Assembly: GCA_000436035.1 (NCBI GenBank)
Contig: FR893230.1
Coordinates: 13,934-21,382, forward strand
Reading direction: 5' to 3'
From: Prevotella sp. CAG:732
GTDB lineage: Bacteria; Bacteroidota; Bacteroidia; Bacteroidales; Bacteroidaceae
Length of the DNA: 7,449 nucleotides
The notes under the pieces were generated by a model. That model was given only the letters and a program-made list of their open reading frames with translations, was not told the origin of the DNA and searched no databases. Positions 1 to 4,726 of the stretch are shown here, one piece after another (positions within the stretch are counted from its first letter, which is position 1; the number at the start of each line of letters is the position of its first letter). The translations under genes were made by a program, and so were the position numbers.

Positions 1-534
1 CGCATTCCTGCCGGCGACTGGAACACCAAGACCGCCCAGAAGGAACTGAACGAGATGCTCAAGGCAAAGTATCCTTCAGCAGACAAGCTCGTGACATGGG
101 TATCCAACTATCAGGTGTTCTTCGATACCCAGAAGATCGACTCCCTAGGTCTCGACTATGCAGCCATCAAGCAAGATGCGGTCAACCTGCTGAAGAAAAA
201 CAAGATGGTACAGTATGCTTGCGACATGGAGAAAGCCTCCATCGAAAGCATACCTGAGGAAATCAAATATCGCATCATCAATGGTTACAACCGTGAGCGT
301 AGCGGTGGCGTACAAGTCATCCAGAAACCTGCCCACTACAGCAACGGCATGAAGGGTACCACTCACGGAGCATGGAATGGCTACGACACCCATATCCCTT
401 TGGTTTTCATGGGATGGGGAATCCAACATGGCGCAAGTACAAAGCCTGTCTATATGACCGACATCGCCCCAACCGTATGTGCATTGCTTCACATCCAAGC
501 ACCTAATGGTTGCATCGGCGAGCCGATCTTCTAA
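1..534 (+). CDS. PafA-like alkaline phosphatase family protein, C-terminal fragment
   Basis: The reading frame is open from base 1 and ends at TAA 532-534, so the gene starts upstream of the window; the first in-window ATG (55) is internal. The 177 visible residues match the C-terminal part of the alkaline phosphatase superfamily branch that includes PafA, the phosphate-irrepressible phosphomonoesterase of Bacteroidota. The motif GTTHGAWNGYDTHIPLVFMG (from about base 355) carries the His (codon 364-366) that in PafA-type enzymes is the last zinc ligand of the bimetal site. The following YMTDIAPTVCALLHIQ segment and short tail are the family's usual C-terminus. The catalytic Thr, the other metal ligands and any signal peptide lie outside the window. 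Family members are periplasmic or surface enzymes that release phosphate from monoesters; that role is inferred. Related phosphodiesterase or sulfatase-like members cannot be excluded from this fragment alone. Confidence 0.88.
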   Translation, partial: RIPAGDWNTKTAQKELNEMLKAKYPSADKLVTWVSNYQVFFDTQKIDSLGLDYAAIKQDAVNLLKKNKMVQYACDMEKASIESIPEEIKYRIINGYNRERSGGVQVIQKPAHYSNGMKGTTHGAWNGYDTHIPLVFMGWGIQHGASTKPVYMTDIAPTVCALLHIQAPNGCIGEPIF

Positions 535-538
535 ATCT

Positions 539-581
539 AAAAGCCTCGCAAGAAACAAGCAATGTCCTTGCGAGGCTTTTT
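539..581. terminator. Bidirectional intrinsic terminator between phosphatase gene and aat
   Basis: GCCTCGCAAG (543-552) pairs perfectly with CTTGCGAGGC (567-576) around a 14-nt loop. The A run at 539-542 and T run at 577-581 extend the stem and provide a U-tract on either strand. It begins 5 bp after the phosphatase stop and lies 26 bp beyond the aat stop on the other strand, so it can end both convergent transcripts. Confidence 0.9.
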
Positions 582-606
582 AAGTATTCTATACTTTATT
601 CCTCAT

Positions 607-1272
607 TTATTCTTCATTCATAATCTTCATATATTCCTCGTAGGAAATATATCTGCCACCCATAGACTTGAGGTGAGGAGTCTCCAATTGGCAATCAATC
701 ATCTTGCCACCATTTTTCTGCAAGAATCGAGCCAAGAAGATAAGAGCAAGTTTGGAAGCCGAAGGTACCAACGAGAACATGCTCTCACCGATAAAAGCCT
801 TGCCAATCGTCACGCCATAAAGACCACCTACTAATTTGCCCGTCTCATCATCCCAAACCTCTACACTCGCCGCAAAGCCTTGGTCGTGGAGTTCGGTATA
901 AGCCTTAATGATATTTTCGCCTAACCAAGCACCTTCCTCGTTGATACGTCCCTGTGCCTCGCTGCATCCTCGTATTACTCCCTCAAAATCCTCATTGATA
1001 CCCACAGAATACTTGCCCTTGTTCATGAGGGTTCGCATGGAATGACTCACGTGTATTTCTTCTGGGAAGATAACGAAACGTTGCATCGGACAATACCAAA
1101 GGATGTCTTTCTGGTCACGGAAGCTGTACCAAGGGAAGATACCATTGCTATAGGCAAGAAGCAAACGATCGATATTCAAATCACCGCCAATGGCAAAGCA
1201 ACCGTCAGGGTCTCCCAAATGAGGGTCGGGAAAGTAAATCTCATCAGAAGATTCATCTATCTGAACTACCAT
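607..1272 (-). CDS. aat: Leucyl/phenylalanyl-tRNA--protein transferase (Aat)
   Basis: This 221-residue cytoplasmic enzyme transfers Leu or Phe from aminoacyl-tRNA to the N-terminus of proteins beginning with Arg or Lys, creating a primary N-degron for ClpS. Motifs seen in order: the N-terminal FPDP and AIGGDL (residues 14-32), GIFPW (44-48), ILWYCP (57-62), GAW (114-116), VGGLYGV (148-154), GESMFS (162-167), ASK (172-174) and IDCQ (192-195). Aligned by eye with E. coli Aat, Glu163, Asp193 and Gln195 correspond to active-site E156, D186 and Q188, at a constant offset of 7. Length is normal for the family. The start at 1272 places the conserved FPDP motif at the usual distance; no Shine-Dalgarno sequence is visible. 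The gene lies 38 bp after clpA and appears to be the last of the cluster. No truncation or missing key residue is seen. Confidence 0.96.
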   Translation of the reverse strand: MVVQIDESSDEIYFPDPHLGDPDGCFAIGGDLNIDRLLLAYSNGIFPWYSFRDQKDILWYCPMQRFVIFPEEIHVSHSMRTLMNKGKYSVGINEDFEGVIRGCSEAQGRINEEGAWLGENIIKAYTELHDQGFAASVEVWDDETGKLVGGLYGVTIGKAFIGESMFSLVPSASKLALIFLARFLQKNGGKMIDCQLETPHLKSMGGRYISYEEYMKIMNEE

Positions 1273-1310
1273 ATTTCTTAAAAATTAAGGATTTATAGGA
1301 AAGCATGGAG

Positions 1311-3581
1311 TTAAGCCAACACCAATTCCTTGCCATCGAAGTCAACGACCGCCTTGCCGCCCTTCTTCAACTTACCGAAGAGCAGAGCCTTCATCAAGAG
1401 AGGTTTCAGGCGATTGCCGATGACACGATCCATCTCACGAGCACCATACTCCTTGGTGAAGCCCCACTTCAAAAGTTGCTCACGAGCCGCATCGGTCATA
1501 TCCACAAATACGTTCTTCGCTTCCAACTTATCATCGAGCAGACCAAGTTTCTTGTCCAAGATGAGCTCCGCCATCTTCTTATCCATGTCATTGAACACGA
1601 CGGTATCAGAAAGTCGGTTGATAAACTCTGGCTTGAAAGTCTTCTTCACTTGGGCAAGCATCGCCTCGCCACGACTCACGCCGCCACCAAAGCCTACACT
1701 AGCCTGAGAGGCATATTGAGCACCGGCATTCGAGGTCATGATGAGGATGACATTGCGGAAGTCAGCCTTCTGTCCCTTGTTATCGGTGAGTCGAGCATAG
1801 TCCATCACCTGCAAGAGGATATTATAGATGTCGCTATGCGCCTTCTCTATCTCATCGAGCAAGAGCACGCAGTTAGGTGTCTTGCGGATGGCATCTGTCA
1901 AGAGACCGCCATCCTCATAGCCCACATAACCCGCAGGCGAACCGATGAGCTTAGCCACGGTATGCTTCTCGGTATATTCCGACATATCGAAGCGCACCAG
2001 TTCGATGCCCAGTTCCTTGGCGAGCACACGAGCCACCTCCGTCTTACCCACTCCCGTAGGACCTACGAAGAGCAGCGAAGCCATCGGCTTGTCGTCATCC
2101 ACCAGTCCAGCCTTGGCCATCATCACAGCCTCCACCACTTTATCCACAGCCTTATCCTGACCATAAATCTTGTCGAGCATACGCTTTTGGAGTGTTGCCA
2201 AGGCATCATTATTGTCGTCCTTGATGGCAGCAGCATCTATCTTGCACACCTTGGTGAGAATCTGTTGGATAATCGCCTTGGTCACATAGGAACGTTGGCG
2301 ATTGGCAGGATGCACCTCCATATAGGCACCCGCCTCGTCTATCAAGTCGATCGCCTTGTCAGGAAGGTATCTATTGGTGATATACTTAGCACTGGCATGA
2401 ACGGCATATTCCAAGGCATCCTTGCGGTAGGTCACCGTATGGAACTTATTGTACTTATACTGCAAGCCCTCCAGTATCTTGATAGCCTCCTCCTCGGTAG
2501 GTTCCTTGATGTCTATCTGCTGGAATCGGCGCACGATGCCCTTGCTTTGGGCGATGTAGCGATTGAACTCCTCGTAAGTGGTAGAGCCGATGAATCGGAT
2601 GTCGCCAGCCTCCAAATATTGCTTGAGCATATTGGAAGCATCAGGTCCCCCGTCTGAGCCACGACCTGCGCCCATAATCGTATGTATCTCATCGAGGTAG
2701 ATGATGGTGTTACCTTCCTTAGAAGCCCCTTCCATCACCATCTTGATACGTTTCTCGAAGTCGCCACGATACTGGGCACCAGCTAGCATTTGTGCAATGT
2801 CCATGCTATAGATGCGAGCACCTTTCAGACGCTTTGGCACTTGGTTCTCATTGATGAGCTTGGCAAGACCATATACCAAGGCGGTCTTGCCCACACCAGG
2901 TTCACCGATATGCAGAGGATTGTTTTTCTCTGCACGACAGAGCACCTGGATGGTACGGTCGAGTTCTTGCTCACGTCCGATGAGCGGATTGTGCTGCTCC
3001 ACCAAGTCGGAGATGCAAGTCACGAGTTGGTGCCAGTCGCTCGGTTGTCGGCTTCTTCCTTCCTCGTCATCATAGTCGTCATCGTAATCCTCGTCATCAT
3101 AGTCATCAATGCCCATGTTAGCCTCAGCCGCCGGTCCTTCGAGAGGATAGTAACTATCCACGCTGGCGATGAACTCACCTTGTCGGTCGCCCACGTTCTT
3201 GCAGAGCAGATAGGCAGCCTCTGAGTTTTGCAAGCCAAACATCGCCTGCACGAAATGAGGCACGTTGACTTGTCGTCTATCAGCCGCAGCAGCCAAGGCG
3301 CAAGCCGTGCCAAACATGGTCTTGAAGAGCGAAGAAGGTTCCGGCAGATATTTCACCGAAGAAGGCACACGCTCTTGCTTGGCGAGCCATCCCACCAAGT
3401 CTTCGTGCATCTTCAGGGCATCCACGCCTTCCTCTTGAAGTGCCTGACAGAACGCATACTGTCGCAAGAGAGACAGAAGCATGTGCTCAGGCATCACGAA
3501 CTCATGGTCGAAGAACCGAGCTTGCTTCATCGCATCGTCCATCAAAACACTCATATATCGGGTTAATCCCATACTGTCCAT
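1311..3581 (-). CDS. clpA: ATP-dependent Clp protease ATP-binding subunit ClpA
   Basis: This 756-residue Hsp100 unfoldase is close to the E. coli ClpA length (758) and forms the hexamer that unfolds substrates into ClpP in the cytoplasm. Residues 1 to about 150 form the Clp N-domain, the docking site for ClpS, followed by a very acidic linker (159-174). AAA+ domain D1 has Walker A GEPGVGKT (226-233), pore loop YRGD (271-274), Walker B IIYLDEIH (293-300) and Arg-finger region RRF (351-353). D2 has Walker A GPTGVGKT (507-514), pore loop GYVG (551-554), Walker B LLLDEIEKAH (573-582), Arg-finger region PEFINR (651-656) and sensor-2 GAR (713-715). A VGF tripeptide (629-631) sits where E. coli ClpA has the ClpP-docking IGL. 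There is no long spacer between D1 and D2 as in ClpB or ClpC. The pairing with clpS 26 bp upstream favours ClpA over ClpC. It lacks the extended C-terminal tail of the E. coli protein. Confidence 0.96.
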   Translation of the reverse strand: MDSMGLTRYMSVLMDDAMKQARFFDHEFVMPEHMLLSLLRQYAFCQALQEEGVDALKMHEDLVGWLAKQERVPSSVKYLPEPSSLFKTMFGTACALAAAADRRQVNVPHFVQAMFGLQNSEAAYLLCKNVGDRQGEFIASVDSYYPLEGPAAEANMGIDDYDDEDYDDDYDDEEGRSRQPSDWHQLVTCISDLVEQHNPLIGREQELDRTIQVLCRAEKNNPLHIGEPGVGKTALVYGLAKLINENQVPKRLKGARIYSMDIAQMLAGAQYRGDFEKRIKMVMEGASKEGNTIIYLDEIHTIMGAGRGSDGGPDASNMLKQYLEAGDIRFIGSTTYEEFNRYIAQSKGIVRRFQQIDIKEPTEEEAIKILEGLQYKYNKFHTVTYRKDALEYAVHASAKYITNRYLPDKAIDLIDEAGAYMEVHPANRQRSYVTKAIIQQILTKVCKIDAAAIKDDNNDALATLQKRMLDKIYGQDKAVDKVVEAVMMAKAGLVDDDKPMASLLFVGPTGVGKTEVARVLAKELGIELVRFDMSEYTEKHTVAKLIGSPAGYVGYEDGGLLTDAIRKTPNCVLLLDEIEKAHSDIYNILLQVMDYARLTDNKGQKADFRNVILIMTSNAGAQYASQASVGFGGGVSRGEAMLAQVKKTFKPEFINRLSDTVVFNDMDKKMAELILDKKLGLLDDKLEAKNVFVDMTDAAREQLLKWGFTKEYGAREMDRVIGNRLKPLLMKALLFGKLKKGGKAVVDFDGKELVLA
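3061..3104. repeat. 17-bp direct repeat inside clpA encoding an acidic linker
   Basis: TCCTCGTCATCATAGTC occurs at 3061-3077 and again, identically, at 3088-3104, with a period of 27 bp (9 codons). Both copies are in frame and encode the same Asp/Tyr/Glu motif, DYDDE (residues 160-164 and 169-173). The whole linker, residues 159-174, contains only Asp, Glu and Tyr. Loss or gain of one unit would keep the reading frame. Confidence 0.9.
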
Positions 3582-3588
3582 TCTGTTG

Positions 3589-3601
3589 TTTTCCTTTCTT
3601 T
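3589..3601 (-). promoter_or_regulatory. Purine-rich ribosome-binding site of clpA
   Basis: On the minus strand the sequence AAAGAAAGGAAAA precedes the clpA ATG, with GGA 10 nt from the start codon. It contains AAGGA, a partial match to the Shine-Dalgarno consensus. The same 13 bases precede the flavin reductase-like gene, whereas clpS and aat have no such motif. It supports the start at 3581 over the in-frame Met codons at residues 4 and 10. Confidence 0.55.
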
Positions 3602-3607
3602 TCTATT

Positions 3608-3910
3608 TTATTCTGGCATATAGGTCAATTTCAGCGGATATTTTTGGGAGCGAGCTTGCTCCATCGCTTTCTCCACCTTGCTCTTGGCGATGTCATAGCT
3701 ATAGGTTCCCACCACGGCTTTCTCCTCATGGTGTACCTTGAGCATGATCGCCTCAGCCTCAGCTTGCGACTTGAAGAAGACGGTTTCGAGGATTTGCACT
3801 ACGAAATCCATCGGCGTGAAGTCATCATTAAACATCATCACCACGTAACGTCCCGGTTCTTTCAGTCGAGCCTTTTGGCGTTCACGAATTGCGGTTTGTT
3901 CTTGAGCCAT
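3608..3910 (-). CDS. clpS: ATP-dependent Clp protease adaptor protein ClpS
   Basis: This 100-residue adaptor binds N-terminal Leu, Phe, Tyr or Trp of substrates and hands them to the ClpA N-domain. The conserved core is present: FNDDFTPM at 27-34, with Asn28, Asp29, Asp30 and the gatekeeper Met34 corresponding by eye to E. coli N34, D35, D36 and M40, and VHHEEKAVVG at 59-68, with His60 matching H66. These residues form the pocket for the alpha-amino group and side chain. The first 20 residues are charged and are likely the flexible N-terminal extension that enters the ClpA pore. Length is typical. The gene starts 13 bp after the flavin reductase-like gene and ends 26 bp before clpA, so co-expression with clpA is very likely. 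No Shine-Dalgarno sequence is visible; translation may depend on the AT-rich leader or on coupling. Confidence 0.96.
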   Translation of the reverse strand: MAQEQTAIRERQKARLKEPGRYVVMMFNDDFTPMDFVVQILETVFFKSQAEAEAIMLKVHHEEKAVVGTYSYDIAKSKVEKAMEQARSQKYPLKLTYMPE

Positions 3911-3923
3911 ATTGTTTATCTTT

Positions 3924-4430
3924 TTACTTCTTGTAAGCGTTGGTAATCTCTACTACATAAACATCGTGGAAACCGCCCTTGGCACCATACCACTGCAAGA
4001 GGCTCTTGTCGAGGAACTTCTCGGCGGTCATGCTGTCCTTGTAGAGTTTGCGGCATTCCAAGGTAAGGCGAGCCTGTTCGAAGCCGATACTACCATTCTC
4101 TGTCTCCACAGGAACCAAGCCAGTCTCCTTCGCCTTATCAAAATCACGTCCCGACTTGGAGCCACAGAAATTATATATCTTGCGAGCCTCCTCGCTATGT
4201 CCCAAGAATGAAAGGGTCATGTACTCATTCTTCTCTATCAGTTCGTGAGTATGGCGCTCCGGACGAATGAAGACCACAGCCACTGGCTTGTTCCACAACC
4301 ATCCAAGACAGCCCCAAGAAGCCGTCATCATATTGAAATTTTCCTTGTCGCCCGAACAAACGAGCAACCATTCCTTACCAATCGTCTCGAAGACATTATC
4401 ATTGAGTTGTTTTACATCAATTCTTTCCAT
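3924..4430 (-). CDS. Flavin reductase-like, FMN-binding (flavoredoxin family) protein
   Basis: This 168-residue protein belongs to the flavin reductase-like split-barrel family (Pfam Flavin_Reduct). The family signature is clear at residues 33-60: NMMTASWG, then LWNKPVAVVFIRPERHT, the segment that contacts the FMN phosphate and isoalloxazine ring in relatives. MTLSF (71-75), the SGRDFDK segment (93-99) and the C-terminal GGFHDVYVVEI strand (152-162) are also typical. There is no signal peptide or membrane segment, so it is probably cytoplasmic. Members bind FMN and carry out electron transfer or NAD(P)H-dependent flavin reduction; the exact reaction cannot be told from sequence. It heads the cluster and is followed after 13 bp by clpS, suggesting co-transcription with the N-degron genes, but no functional tie is established. 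Cys25, Cys41, Cys89 and Cys126 are present; whether any is functional is unknown. Confidence 0.9.
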   Translation of the reverse strand: MERIDVKQLNDNVFETIGKEWLLVCSGDKENFNMMTASWGCLGWLWNKPVAVVFIRPERHTHELIEKNEYMTLSFLGHSEEARKIYNFCGSKSGRDFDKAKETGLVPVETENGSIGFEQARLTLECRKLYKDSMTAEKFLDKSLLQWYGAKGGFHDVYVVEITNAYKK

Positions 4431-4436
4431 TTTATC

Positions 4437-4449
4437 TTTTCCTTTCTTT
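4437..4449 (-). promoter_or_regulatory. Purine-rich ribosome-binding site of flavin reductase-like gene
   Basis: AAAGAAAGGAAAA on the minus strand is identical to the 13 bases before clpA. GGA lies 9 nt from the ATG at 4430. It is a partial Shine-Dalgarno match, uncommon in Bacteroidota, and supports the chosen start. Confidence 0.5.
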
Positions 4450-4538
4450 GTATTTTATGTTATTATTATATAAATGTAGGCACGAAGCAAAAGGTATGCC
4501 AAATGCTTTCCGATTGCCGAGCGCACCCTACGCCTATG

Positions 4539-4546
4539 CAAAGATA
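4539..4546 (-). promoter_or_regulatory. Bacteroidota -7 element, probable promoter of the clpS-clpA-aat cluster
   Basis: The minus strand reads TATCTTTGCA, a full match to the Bacteroidota -7 consensus TAnnTTTG. No clear TTTG or TTG -33 element lies at the usual 19-21 bp upstream (around 4566-4570), so the promoter may be weak or activator-dependent. Transcription from here would give a leader of about 100 nt before the ATG at 4430. Confidence 0.55.
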
Positions 4547-4590
4547 AGAGATTTCTGCTAAAATCCATCATAAATTGAGAGAAAAACTAC

Positions 4591-4606
4591 ACTTTTCCGA
4601 AAAAGT
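4591..4606. repeat. Short dyad between the divergent promoters
   Basis: ACTTTT (4591-4596) and AAAAGT (4601-4606) form a 6-bp inverted repeat around CCGA. It lies upstream of both promoter candidates. It could be an operator for either gene or chance in AT-rich DNA; nothing in the sequence decides this. Confidence 0.35.
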
Positions 4607-4628
4607 AGCCTTTTATAGACCATTTTAT

Positions 4629-4659
4629 TTTGTGGAATGTCCGATTATCTGTACCTTTG
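4629..4659 (+). promoter_or_regulatory. Bacteroidota promoter of the TonB-dependent receptor gene
   Basis: TTTG at 4629-4632 (-33 element) is followed after 19 bp by TACCTTTG at 4652-4659 (-7 element), a full match to the Bacteroidota housekeeping promoter pattern. The expected start of transcription is near 4664-4667, giving a leader of about 60 nt before the ATG at 4727. Confidence 0.8.
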
Positions 4660-4661
4660 CA

Positions 4662-4692
4662 CCTCGAAAGCCCACGGCAGGGAATGCTGAGG
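4662..4692 (+). promoter_or_regulatory. Possible hairpin in the 5' leader of the receptor mRNA
   Basis: CCTC (4662-4665) can pair with GAGG (4689-4692), and AGC (4669-4671) with GCT (4686-4688), leaving a 3-nt bulge and a 14-nt loop. The remaining leader to the ATG is AT-rich, with no Shine-Dalgarno sequence. The leader is far too short for a cobalamin riboswitch. The structure may affect RNA stability or bind a regulator; it may also be incidental, and transcription may start inside its left arm. Confidence 0.3.
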
Positions 4693-4726
4693 ACTCAATT
4701 TTTATTAATTATTTTATAACAATTTA

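Larger units (their letters stand above)
607..4430 (-). other. Putative four-gene operon: flavin reductase-like, clpS, clpA, aat
   Basis: Four genes run in the same direction with intergenic gaps of 13, 26 and 38 bp. I see no terminator hairpin between them. A promoter candidate lies before the first gene and a strong terminator after the last. This arrangement suggests one transcript, although internal promoters cannot be excluded. Three of the four products make up the Leu/Phe N-degron pathway (tagging enzyme, adaptor, unfoldase). Confidence 0.75.

Noticed and set aside
1277..1289. CTTAA/TTAAG dyad in the clpA-aat gap as a terminator or attenuator
   Set aside because: Five AT-rich pairs around a 3-nt loop are too weak, and it overlaps the region just before the aat start codon.
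1305..2657. A 450-codon open frame on the plus strand opposite clpA
   Set aside because: It is antisense to the D1-D2 region of a fully motif-supported ClpA. The product is His- and Leu-rich with no recognisable domain, as expected from the complement of a biased coding frame.
3020..3313. Minus-strand 97-codon frame overlapping the clpA linker
   Set aside because: It is a shifted frame of clpA; its Thr/Met-rich centre is only the out-of-frame reading of the acidic repeat.
4431..4726. Cobalamin riboswitch before the BtuB-like receptor
   Set aside because: The leader after the probable transcription start is only about 60 nt and I see no B12-box-like segment; a cobalamin riboswitch needs roughly 200 nt of conserved structure.
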